A stretch of DNA of 64,000 bases from Rachicladosporium sp. CCFEE 5018 (lineage: Eukaryota; Ascomycota; Dothideomycetes; Cladosporiales; Cladosporiaceae). Both the position numbers and the translations under genes were made by a program. Shown piece by piece: positions 44,191-53,770 of this stretch. Within the stretch, counting starts at the first letter, position 1, and the number at the start of each line of letters is the position of its first letter. The notes under the pieces were generated by a model. The model searched no databases, was not told the origin of the DNA, and saw nothing but the letters and a program-made list of their open reading frames with translations. The stretch is from NCBI GenBank assembly GCA_002077045.2, contig KZ111142.1, positions 1,157,718 to 1,221,717 on the forward strand, given 5' to 3'.

Positions 44191-45857
44191 TCAGCCTTGC
44201 CCACCCTTGATCGCAACCTGCGGAAATGGCCCACCGCTCCTGCTGACCTGACTCGGCAGCCCAACTTTCCTCTGACACGAAAGTCCCCATACATAGTTGA
44301 CCATGACCGCGTGCCCACACTTCGTATCGTTCGCGCACAGCGCAATACACGTCGGAAAGTCCATCTTCACCGAGCTATCTGTCGATGTATACGCGCCGTT
44401 GGGTGTGTTCGCGCCGCAGAAGGTCTGGAAAGTCTTACCGTTGGAAATGACGTTTTGGCCATCTCCTGTGGGGCAGATGTCGGTTGGAGCCGGTGGAGAA
44501 GAGGAGGAGCTGGAGCTGGATCTTGAGGACGTAGTGGTCAGGGAGGTGGTCTTGGACGATGCTGTGGTCAATGTATTTGCGGAACTCGAAGATGTTGAAG
44601 TGTTCACGGAGCTGATCTTGATCGAGGTTGTGGCAACGCTGCTTGCGGAGCTCGAAGATGTTGGGAGAGCTGACGTAGTCGAAGAGCCAGTCTTCGTCGA
44701 GCTGGTGCTTCTGAAGGAGGTGCTCAATGAAGTCGAGCTCGATGCAGGGCTGGCTACGGCGACCCTGCCAGACAGCGTCCACTGTTATCAGGTCAGGCAT
44801 CAAGTGTCTACGGTCAATAACGTTCGAACAGATTGAGACCTACGCTGTTGAAGAAATCCATGATCACCGGCGCAGCATCGAGGTAATTGCCGTTGGCAAC
44901 ACTTGGCCACGAACTACCCATGCCATCAATCTTATAGTGCGTCGTCAACCCAGCTGCATCCCCTGCACCGAAGGCGGTCTACGTCACACTGCCATTGAAC
45001 AAGCTACTCAATTGAATGGTGCCGCTGGCAAAGTTCCACCCAGCCCAATTTGCGATGAAGCGCTGCAAGCTTGGCATGCACTCGCTGCGCATCAGGCCAC
45101 CCCCGTAGGGCGCCAAGGCATCGTTCGTGCCATGAAAGTCAAGTATCGGGAGTGATCTCCGCCCGGGATTGCAATAGATCGGTGCTGTGTCGCCCGTACA
45201 GCTTGTCCCGGTATATTTTTGCGAGTAGTATGCGCCCGATACACCTGCAACGGCAGCAAGCTGTTTTGAGGCGGGATCGCACGCCAGAATGTTGTTCACG
45301 AAACCGCCTCCGTTGCCCATACCAGTGGCGTATATTCGTTCCGTGTCGATGCAGAAATTGGACTTGGCATAGGTGATTGCATTAACGGCAAGGGTCAAGT
45401 CGTCCGTGGTCGCAGCTGGATCACCTTGCCACTCGTTCTCGATGCCGTCGGGGTAGATTACCAGCATATCGGGGTTGATAGCAGGATCGGAGAGCTTAGA
45501 GAGCGCTTCTTGCTGCATGCCAGATTCGCCGCGGTCGTGAAAGGATATGATCAGACCGCGTGCGATGCTCTGGTTGTAGTTCTTGGGTATGTGGAACAGG
45601 CCAGTGCGAGAGCCGTAGAAGACTGTGCCGCTGGCATCAGGGAATACGACTCTGTTACCGGATCCTTGCCCGCCTAGGGTGAAGCCTGAGGGGATCCCCG
45701 GCACGGCACCAGGCTCGCCGATGCAGTTCTTGCTCCTGGCTGCGCTAGAGAAGGCATTTAGGCAGCAGAGGATGAGCCACGGGAGAAGCTTAAACGGAGG
45801 AAAGCCGTGATTCATTATAGCTTCCGCGAATACAATATCGCGATCAAAGGACGCCAT
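44191..45857 (-). pseudogene. Esterase-like pseudoenzyme with Ser/Thr linker and PAN-like tail; nonsense mutation (contig C copy)
   Basis: Exon 1 is 45857-44844 and exon 2 44781-44191, with a 62-nt intron (GTAGGT...AACAG, branch CTGAC). The splice joins ...DFFNS to WTLSGRVAVAS in frame. N-terminal signal (MNHGFPPFKLLPWLILCCLNAFSSA), then a feruloyl-esterase-like domain, a Ser/Thr-rich linker of about 75 residues and a six-Cys PAN/apple-like module (ICPTGDG...CQRK). The nucleophile is missing (GMGNGGG, Gly for Ser) and the His position reads GMGSSWP instead of GMGHTWP, so it cannot work as a normal hydrolase. An in-frame TAG at 44979-44981 replaces the AAG (Lys) seen in contig D. It would remove the end of the fold, the linker and the PAN-like module. 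Confidence 0.75.
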
Positions 45858-46188
45858 TAAAGGCCGTCACTGCGCAAGAGACTTGCCCTGGGCATGCCAA
45901 GGAGCTGAGGTTGGCCCAGGTGAGTGTTTACAAGCAGATCGGACCTAGACTCTGCTCTCCACATTCCAATGCTCTGCGCATCAAAGTTGCGGGTACTGCG
46001 CCTTTGTTACGAAGACTCTCAGCGATAAGAACGCACCATCTTATCCTGCAATGTTGGTCATGTGCATCCATTTAGCAGTGCGATTTGGGCCCTCCGCAAG
46101 GTGCAAAACCAGCTTGGGACTGAAGTTTTTCGAAGGTCTTCCAATGCCTTGGAGACCCAGATCGGTAAGCCAGTGAACGCTACGTTGC

Positions 46189-47118
46189 TCAGAAGCTAGC
46201 ATATTGCAGCCAGCTTGTGATGAGTCCGCGCATCTCTTCGTCCTCACTCGCCTTTTTAGTGACCTCTTCGAAACTCATCCGCACTACACCTTCATCATTC
46301 GCCTCTACCCCGGCGAAAATTGGATCCAGCATCTTCTCAAAGCCCTCTTCGAGCACGTGCCACATGAGATCTGACGTTGTGGCAGACTCCGCAGTCCGAG
46401 CGACGCAGTCGTTATCAATGATACCCAACATGCGCATATCATCTTCGTCCAGCTTGTCCAGGTCAATGTCGAGACCAGTCGCTCCGGCTCGAGATCGATC
46501 GGTCTCACTGGGTGTGACCTCATCCTCTGAAGCTGCCCGGTGCGTCGTAGCTGGGCGCTGTTGATCAGGCGAAGCTCGCTGAGGGTCGTCACTATCGACG
46601 ATGATTGTGCTGATACCGGGTAGTGGTTCAAGATCGTGATGTACACTTTCGGCCTTCCCATGCAACGGCCTGGTCGCCCCAGGCGGTACATCGTCCTCAT
46701 GGAACAATGCACTTAGCGGCTGGCTGGACTTGATCATGTCCGAAGACGTCTTCGTATGTGCCTCGGCCGCGATTTTAATGAGATCCGCAGTAATTTGGCC
46801 ATCGAGCAGGTACTTCGCCCTGAACATGCGTAGAAAGTCGGCTGGCTCCAAATAACCATCGTTGTCAATGTCGTAACCTCGGAGCGCAGGCTCAAGTGAT
46901 CGAAACCGGTTGCCGCCACGGATATAGGCCATACCACGGCTGAAGTCATCGAACAGGATCGCGCCTTTGGAATCGCTGTCGTAGAATGCGAACATACGAT
47001 CGTAGAGATGTACCGATAGCGGTCTGCCGTGCCAGCGGTGCGATGTCATTGCAAAATCGAATGCTCTGCGATTGATTGCGGTACGTCGCGAACCGTCGAG
47101 GCGTACGAGCTCCGCGTT
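46189..47118 (-). CDS. EF-hand protein, C-terminal part (contig C copy)
   Basis: 310 codons from the gap to the stop after SWLQYASF. Two EF-hands are visible: a first loop DSDSKGAILFDDF and a canonical second loop DIDNDGYLEPAD. These are followed by a disordered acidic region and a helical C-terminus. The N-terminal part is missing in the gap. It resembles Pezizomycotina EF-hand proteins that often also carry a ZZ zinc finger, but that part is not visible here, so function is open beyond probable calcium binding. Confidence 0.75.
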   Translation of the reverse strand, partial: NAELVRLDGSRRTAINRRAFDFAMTSHRWHGRPLSVHLYDRMFAFYDSDSKGAILFDDFSRGMAYIRGGNRFRSLEPALRGYDIDNDGYLEPADFLRMFRAKYLLDGQITADLIKIAAEAHTKTSSDMIKSSQPLSALFHEDDVPPGATRPLHGKAESVHHDLEPLPGISTIIVDSDDPQRASPDQQRPATTHRAASEDEVTPSETDRSRAGATGLDIDLDKLDEDDMRMLGIIDNDCVARTAESATTSDLMWHVLEEGFEKMLDPIFAGVEANDEGVVRMSFEEVTKKASEDEEMRGLITSWLQYASF

Positions 47119-47218
47119 NNNNNNNNNNNNNNNNNNNNNNNNNNNNNNNNNNNNNNNNNNNNNNNNNNNNNNNNNNNNNNNNNNNNNNNNNNNNNNNNNN
47201 NNNNNNNNNNNNNNNNNN
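47119..47218. other. Assembly gap of 100 N (contigs C/D)
   Basis: There are exactly 100 N. The left side is mid EF-hand gene; the right side is back inside PPZ, nine kilobases earlier on the gene map. Confidence 0.98.
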
Positions 47219-47714
47219 CGCAATATCGCCCGCCCGACGGACGTTCCAGATTACGGGCTACTGAACGATCTGCTATGGTCTGATCCGGCAGACATGGAAG
47301 CCGACTGGGAAGCCAACGAACGGGGCGTGAGCTATTGCTTCGGGAAGAAAGTCATCATGGAGTTTCTTGCTAAACACGACTTCGATCTGGTGTGCAGAGC
47401 GCATATGGTGGTCGAGGATGGGTATGAGTTCTTCCAAGAGCGGATCCTGGTCACGGTGTTCAGTGCGCCGAATTATTGCGGGGAGTTTGATAATTGGGGC
47501 GCTGTTATGAGTGTGAGTGGGGAGTTGCTTTGCAGTTTCGAGTTGTTGAAGCCGCTGGACAGCAGTGCGTTGAAGAGTCATATTAAGAAGGGGAGGAGTA
47601 AGAGGAGTGCTATGATGGTGAATAGTCCGGTAAGTCGATCGAGATGCTTGGGAGTGAGTGCGCGATGCTGACGATGAGACATAGCCTGCCAGCCAGTTCC
47701 CGCAGTCTTATTAG
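47219..47714 (+). CDS. PPZ1: PPZ-type Ser/Thr phosphatase, 3' part (contig D copy)
   Basis: Starts exactly at a codon (RNIARPTDVPDYG). Exon part 47219-47629, intron 55 nt, last exon 47685-47714 (PASQFPQSY-stop). It contains the catalytic C-terminal half (RAHMVVEDGYEFF, FSAPNYCGEFDN). It completes the contig B fragment ending at 32729 if 376 bases are supplied. Only about five differences from contig C over 411 coding bases. Confidence 0.93.
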
Positions 47715-48094
47715 GAGCCTCATGATGAGAATCGGCCACCCGGTCAGCCATACTTGCTAGATCTTGCTGGACAACCGCCTACGCTCCCGACCAATTTATG
47801 CCATACGAGCAGCACGTCATGTCCGTCAGCGCAAGAGCCAGCCGACATGATTATCGCGGATGTGCATTACGGAGACAGCTTGGCTTCATCAATCTCGACT
47901 CGGCAGGCCAGGTCCAGGGCTGCAGACCCTCCCGTCCCGGCAAGGGCAGTCAGAACCATTATCGATCGTCGCGTGTGCGCAAACCCACATTTCGCAGGAT
48001 GAGGAAGCAGAATGGGTTGAAACGTCTTTATAGTCCAGTCGGGCTGCACCATCCTCAAGCGGTTATACATAGGCACGAGGTCCCGCATAGCACA

Positions 48095-48196
48095 ATGGCG
48101 GACCCTTTTGCAGATCCGTTGGCGGGTCCATTTGCGGACCCGCTTGCGCCTGAAGCGAGAAGGAGAGATTCTTATGATTATGATTTGGAGCATTAG
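48095..48196 (+). CDS. Short conserved ORF or terminal exon with DPFADPL repeats (contig D)
   Basis: 33 codons (MADPFADPLAGPFADPLAPE...SYDYDLEH), homeolog of 38662-38763. It is preceded in frame by SQNHYRSSRVRKPTFRRM, also similar in contig C. Confidence 0.4.
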   Translation: MADPFADPLAGPFADPLAPEARRRDSYDYDLEH

Positions 48197-48720
48197 GAGG
48201 CGCGAGGCGGGCGCTAAACTCCTCAACTTTGGGTCGGCCGGTTACTGGAGTGTAGTGGCTTCACATCCGTCTCCAGCAGCCCATGACTGTCCCTCGTGGA
48301 CCACGGCGATTCCAGTCTTGAAGATGGATACTCTCTAGCTGCCTCAGAAGCAGCGTCGTCTTTGAGTCCTTGTCGCACAGCGGAGGCAGCGGAAGACAGT
48401 CGCTGAATCATGATCACACACGGCGATTAACTTGGAAGTGTAGGCATCTCCAGTGGGGCAGATTTCAGGTCCCTCGCCCTTCTCAGGGCAACACAGGCGA
48501 CTTGTGGCGGGTGCACAGTACCGCGTGGCAAAAGTTTGAGTGTACGAAGATGCTTGAGGTGCACTGAGCACGGCGGGAAATAGAGGACTGTCATGAATAG
48601 TACATTTCTTCCAGCCGAACGGCCACCTTCCCTCGTCTGACAGGATACCCGCCGACTGCGCCGCCCGACAAATCGCAAGTTACCCATGCAATCACACGTC
48701 AGGGCTGCGCCCAGACAAGC

Positions 48721-50595
48721 CTACTGCCTCATGAACAACTTGTAGACCTCATCCCCCGTCTCCTCATGCCATGGATACCCAAGCTCTCCCAAGAACCCCT
48801 CAATCCCCTCCTGTCCTTCCTTATCATCAGGACACTGGATCCCCGCCAAAACCCTCGCAACATCCCCGCCATAGTTTCTGTAATGGAACAGACTGATGTT
48901 GAAACCCGGCTGCAGCGTCGTCAAAAACTTATACAGCGCGCCTTGCCGCTCGGGAAAGGTGAACGAGAATAGGCGTTCGTTGGCGCCTTCTGGTAGTCTA
49001 CCTCCGACGAGATATCGGAGGTGGGATTTTGCGAGCTCCGAGGAGGAGACGTCTTGAGCTGGCATGTCTTGTGCTTGCAGGCGGGTTAGGAGAGACGCAA
49101 GATCGCGGTCGCGGGTTGAGGCTGTGAGTGAGATGCCTATGAGGATGTTCGCACGATTGGGGGAGGTATAGCGGTACGCAAATTCCGTGACGGACATGGG
49201 ATTTACGGCGCTGACTAGCGCTGCGAAGCTGCCTGGAGTTTCGGGGATGGTGACGCAGAGGAGTGCTTCTTTCTTCTCGCCTAGCGCAGCACGCTCGGCC
49301 ACGAAGCGCAAGCGGTCGAAGTTCATGTTCGCTCCGGAGGCTATGGCTACGAGTTGCCGGGAGGTGTTCGAGGAGGGGTTCGTGGCTGTGTATTTCTTCA
49401 GACCTGCGAGGGAGAGAGCTCCAGCGGGTTCAAGGATCGATCGCGTGTCTTCGAAGGTGTCTTTGATGGCTGCGCAGATCTCGTCGGTGGTAACTTGGAG
49501 TACTTCATCGACTACTTCCTGAGCGAGGCGAAAGGTTTCTTCGCCCACAGTCTTGACTGCTGCGCCGTCGGCGAAGAGTCCGACTTCGGAGAGGACCACG
49601 CGGCGGCCAAGTTTCAAGGATTGCACCATGGCGTTCGCGTCGTACGTTTCGACACCTATGATCTTGACGTGGGGCGCTATGCGTTTGACGTAGACGCCTA
49701 TGCCTGCTACGAGCCCGCCGCCGCCGACGCAGCAGAAAATCGCTTCGAGATTGCTGAGATCGGCTTGCCGGATAATTTCCATGCCGATCGTGCCCTGGCC
49801 GGCTATCACGTAGGGGTCGTCGAAAGGTGGGATGTTGGTGAGGCCGTGAAGGTCTGACAGGCGGGCGCATTCGGTCTTGGCGGCGTCGAAGTCTGCGCCG
49901 TGTAGGACTACGTTGCCGCCGAGGCGGGAGACGTTGCTGTGTTTTATTGCGGGTGTGCCGGTGGGCATTGTGATCGTGGCGGGAATCTTGAGTTTTCGGG
50001 CGGAGTAGGCAACGCCTTGGGCGTGGTTTCCTGTAGGAATGGGTACTTAGCCTATGTTGCGAGCGCTCAGCGGGACGTTCTCGTAATGCGGTACTGCTGA
50101 GAAGTACTTCAAAGTGCAATGAAAGTAGATGGAGTGGCGTACCTGCCGAACATGCGATCACGCCTTTCCACCGCTCCGCCTGCGTCAGATGGGCCATCTT
50201 GTTGTAGGCACCACGCAGCTTGAAAGAGAAGACGGGCAGCAAGTCTTCCCGCTTGAGCAAGACCTTGCATTCGAGACGATTCGACAGGTTGACGGCATGA
50301 GTGAGTGGCGTTTCTTCAATGACATCGTAGACCCGTGATGTGAGGATGAGTCGAAGGTACTGCACATTGTCAGATATGCGAAGAATGGAAGATGTCAGAT
50401 GGGACGTACATCAGGATAGCCAGTCGGAAGCAGGAAGTCGGGTGGTACTCTCGTCGCTTCTTTACGCGGCATGGATGTAGGGGGCGAAGACGAGCTGTAC
50501 TCGGTTAAACTTAGGCCAGAATGTTGTGTTTTGGTGGGTGTCTGAGGCGTGTGGTAGCCATTGGTCGTTGCGTGATCAATGGCATATTCTGCCAT
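48721..50595 (-). CDS. ILV1: Threonine dehydratase (biosynthetic), contig D copy
   Basis: Exons on the minus strand: 50595-50410, 50359-50143 and 50030-48721. Introns are 48 and 112 nt; exon lengths are identical to the contig C copy; 570 aa. All catalytic and ACT-domain features are intact. Coding changes are few (for example GLVAG for GLISG, SFAALV for SFAKLV), while silent changes are frequent. Confidence 0.95.
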
Positions 50596-51124
50596 GATTT
50601 CGGCGATTGGCTGTGAGAACGGCTATCGACGTGCTCTCACAATATTTGTACGAGTTCAAGTTGCGGAAGTGGGAGCACCCATCGCTACATGTATAAACGT
50701 TTGCAGTGCCAAGGTACCAGCCTAAGGCATCTTAGGATGCTTCTCCAGAACTCTCGTCTTTCTTTTACGCTGCTATGGACGGTCGAGTAAACCAGAGCGG
50801 CTTCACCACGGTACCATTTTACTGAGTCTGCTGCCGTGAGAGTTCGACATGAGCACAAAATACGTCATCTAGCATCCTGTGAAACTTCCGTAGGATATCC
50901 ATTGCTCTCATCTTCTTACGCACCCACAGTCTCAGCAAGTCTCCGCCTATGGCACTACTCCGTCCCTCATTCCCAGACACCTTCTACCCTTTACGGCCTC
51001 CCTTGTCCTTTGGATACGGCTCAAACCTATCACGTAACTCGCGCACACCAGGTCTAGTTCGTAAGGTCCGAGTCGGTCCCTGCCCTACAGAACGCGGACT
51101 ATCGGGAGGTCGTACCGGCGCAGT

Positions 51125-53740
51125 CTAGCTCAGAGCCGCGGCCACCCGATTGTTGAGTGCAAATGAAGCCCTAGTGATGTCCTCATGACGAAGATCGGCC
51201 AACATGCGCTCAATATCTTCGATGGTCGGCGCTTGAGAGCGAGGTTGTTGCTCAAGCTCCTGCACCCTTGATTGAGCAGCTGCAAGCTGTTCGGCCTGTG
51301 TTTTTAGCAGTGCGTCTCTATCGCGCGCAGCTCCTGCCTCGAGAATGAAGTCTTGCAGACCACTCGCCTGCGCTTCTAAGGCCTTGACATCGGCTGCCGT
51401 TTTATCTCGCCTTGCTTCAAGCCTCACGATCTCTTCATGGGTCGCAGGGTGTCCTGGAGAGGTGGTCTGCGTGCCTGATCTGGCGAGGTGCGTGCACCAG
51501 AGGCCGACATCTGTAGCAAGAGAATGCAGCTTGATACGACTCGGGTGATTTGTAGCTAGCCCGTCCGCAGCAGATGTAATGCGGCTGCTGAAGTGCCCAC
51601 CAATAGCCAAGGGCATGCTCTCGTCATGACAGGAAAGCAGTGTGGCGATGTCAGCGCTGATGCCTGCGAGCTCGACCATAGCAGACGAGCTTGAGGGATC
51701 TTCGGTGCAGAGGGTTGCCAGTCTTTGCTGCAAGTCTTGCATAACCTCAGACAGCCTTAGCTTCGTATAGTCGGCAGCGCCTTGCTCGCCATCCGAGTCG
51801 CTGTCGGAATAGTCGCTCGAGCTGCTGTCGGAGTCGCTGTCGGAGTCGCTATCGTACTCATCAGAGTCGATCAGAAGACTGTCGGGATCAACAACGATCT
51901 CTTCGTCGTCAATAGTCGCTCCATCAAGCGTCCCGTTAGTCTCATCCCCAAGCTCGGAGGGTGGACCGGCTATACGTTCATTGAGCGCTGCTTCGGCCGC
52001 GAAGGCTGCGATCTCCTCCTCAGACATTAGTGTGTAGACCATGCCGCAGATGCCGTACATAGGTTCAAGCTGATTGTCCGCGGGGTGAGCCCAGTGTGGT
52101 GCAAGCTCACGATCGTCGAACGCCGCCCAGCGGAAATAACCCTGCTCATCCGCAATCCTGGCCATAGCGATGAAGTGGCGAGTTTTGTGTGCAAGCACAC
52201 CCCGGAGGCGATACCTAGTCGCTGGCTTATCCGATGGATCAAAAGCTCCGTAGGTCGCCTCTGACGGTAATTGCGCTTGAGCCAGTCGCTCGAGATCGAT
52301 AGTCCCATCGCCTAGGTCGATGGGATTCTCCAGGAAACGTGCGCTGCGCTCCATGTCTCGCTCACTCGCGTGGAGAAGTGAAGTTAGCCTGTGTCGCTCA
52401 ATTTTGATTACCAACACAGTCGGTGTCTGGAGTATGCGACGATAGATAGTGCGATCCACCACATGGCTTTCATCACTAGCGCAGCTCAAATGAATGTCGT
52501 CTGCGATCGGAGACGTCCCGATCTTGTCACTGGCGTCGATCAGCTCATCCATAGTGTATGGTCTGTCCGGCTGATCTAACGCATCGACAGGGAAATTCAG
52601 CTTGATCGAGCGTTTCTCTTCGAATTTGCGTCTGACAGGGGTGGCACAGTCAGGCTGCGTACAGACTGTCTCGACTGCGATCTGCATGCCAAGTAGTGTC
52701 TCAATCGTAGAGTCGGCGCCCTTCTGTCGGTGGTAGAAGCGCTCCTCCTGGTACTGCTGCATAATGTTCCGCAATGGACCATCAGAGACCACTGCGGTGG
52801 GTGCAGTAAAAGGCAGGGACACATCCCCAGCCGTGTTGAGTATGTCAACGATGGTGTCGAGAAGTGCACCTGGATCATCCTCCTGCCCAAACCTGAACGA
52901 GTTGGAGTACAAGGCCATCACAGCGCGGAGGACGTTCTCAGTGAGTACAGGCGTGACCTTGCCCTTGTTGCTATCGAGAGCGTTCATAGCAGCGCGAAGG
53001 TGGGCTGTAGCCGTCTTGTGCTTCTTCATGTTCAGATCGCCTCGAAGCGACAACTCGTTCGCAAGTCTGCCGGTGTTCGACTCATGTGGCGCTGTCGCGG
53101 AGTCGAGGACGACCTGGCGTAGCTCAGGAACATGGTTGCAGACTTGCAAGACAACTGCAGCATAGCAGACGTTGTTGCGGTTGGTGAGATTGGCAGCGCT
53201 TGGGCGCCCAGTGGCTGCAGGCACCGTGTTGAAATGCCTGCGGAGGGACATGTTGTAGAGCTGCAGGAGGCGGTCTTTGCGAGCTTGCGCAGACTCCTTG
53301 CGCTGAGCACTGCGTTCAAGCTGTGGCACAGGGGCAACATTGTCGGGTATCCCCAGCGGCCAATCTCTGAACTTCAGAGGTGCATGTACAAGAAGCTCCT
53401 GCATACGCTGATGGTTTGCATCATCACCGCCGCGGGCTGCATCGTAGCTCCAGCAGTCAAAAATGATGTTACACTTCACCAAATCGAGTTGCTCGTAGCT
53501 GTCTCCGAACCCAGTCTCCATGGGAAGTCCATGATTGACCTTGTGGGCACCAAGCATCAAGGGATGCCGCGTGTAGGGTTCCAGCTCCCGTCGCATCCAC
53601 ATGAAATTCTCAGGATAGTCCGGATGAAATTGAAAGTCTCCAGGGCGGATGTGCTGGTAGAGTTGCAGCGCGAAGAGCGACTCTACAGAACGATGGGCAA
53701 CTCTTGAGTGCCATACATCGCAATTTCTGTTCATCGTCAT
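51125..53740 (-). CDS. USP-type (peptidase C19) deubiquitinase-like protein, possibly the C-terminal half of a larger protein
   Basis: First ATG at 53740 (MTMNRNCDVWHS); about 871 aa. A UCH/USP fold is indicated by a Cys box (NRNNVCYAAVVLQ; Cys195 counted from the frame start at 53749), the TPTVLVIKIERH strand, and a His box (YRLRGVLAHKTRHFIAMARI) followed by WAAFDD. So the triad Cys, His and Asp can be assigned. A CxxxxC-containing loop (CTQPDC) lies between. The C-terminus has a D/S repeat (DSDSDSDSSSSDYSDSDSD) and an Ala/Gln-rich coiled coil. The frame is the same as that of the ORF ending at 53771, only 30 bp away, so both may be one gene interrupted by TGA. Confidence 0.65.
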   Translation of the reverse strand: MTMNRNCDVWHSRVAHRSVESLFALQLYQHIRPGDFQFHPDYPENFMWMRRELEPYTRHPLMLGAHKVNHGLPMETGFGDSYEQLDLVKCNIIFDCWSYDAARGGDDANHQRMQELLVHAPLKFRDWPLGIPDNVAPVPQLERSAQRKESAQARKDRLLQLYNMSLRRHFNTVPAATGRPSAANLTNRNNVCYAAVVLQVCNHVPELRQVVLDSATAPHESNTGRLANELSLRGDLNMKKHKTATAHLRAAMNALDSNKGKVTPVLTENVLRAVMALYSNSFRFGQEDDPGALLDTIVDILNTAGDVSLPFTAPTAVVSDGPLRNIMQQYQEERFYHRQKGADSTIETLLGMQIAVETVCTQPDCATPVRRKFEEKRSIKLNFPVDALDQPDRPYTMDELIDASDKIGTSPIADDIHLSCASDESHVVDRTIYRRILQTPTVLVIKIERHRLTSLLHASERDMERSARFLENPIDLGDGTIDLERLAQAQLPSEATYGAFDPSDKPATRYRLRGVLAHKTRHFIAMARIADEQGYFRWAAFDDRELAPHWAHPADNQLEPMYGICGMVYTLMSEEEIAAFAAEAALNERIAGPPSELGDETNGTLDGATIDDEEIVVDPDSLLIDSDEYDSDSDSDSDSSSSDYSDSDSDGEQGAADYTKLRLSEVMQDLQQRLATLCTEDPSSSSAMVELAGISADIATLLSCHDESMPLAIGGHFSSRITSAADGLATNHPSRIKLHSLATDVGLWCTHLARSGTQTTSPGHPATHEEIVRLEARRDKTAADVKALEAQASGLQDFILEAGAARDRDALLKTQAEQLAAAQSRVQELEQQPRSQAPTIEDIERMLADLRHEDITRASFALNNRVAAALS

Positions 53741-53770
53741 TAGACGCAATGCATGAAATTGTTTGTTGCA

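Larger units (their letters stand above)
37785..47118 (+). repeat. Homeologous block, contig C copy (partner 47219-64000)
   Basis: From 37785 to the gap this matches contig D, interrupted only by the D-specific island at about 50600-58270. Divergence is obvious in ILV1, RCF1 and the spacer to 42340. After that point the copies become nearly identical. Confidence 0.9.

Noticed and set aside
14401..47714. Genuine tandem gene duplication of AGC1-YTA7-PPZ-ILV1-RCF1-esterases
   Set aside because: Every partial copy is cut exactly at a 100-N gap and the fragments complement each other. Scaffolding of two homeologs explains this with fewer events.
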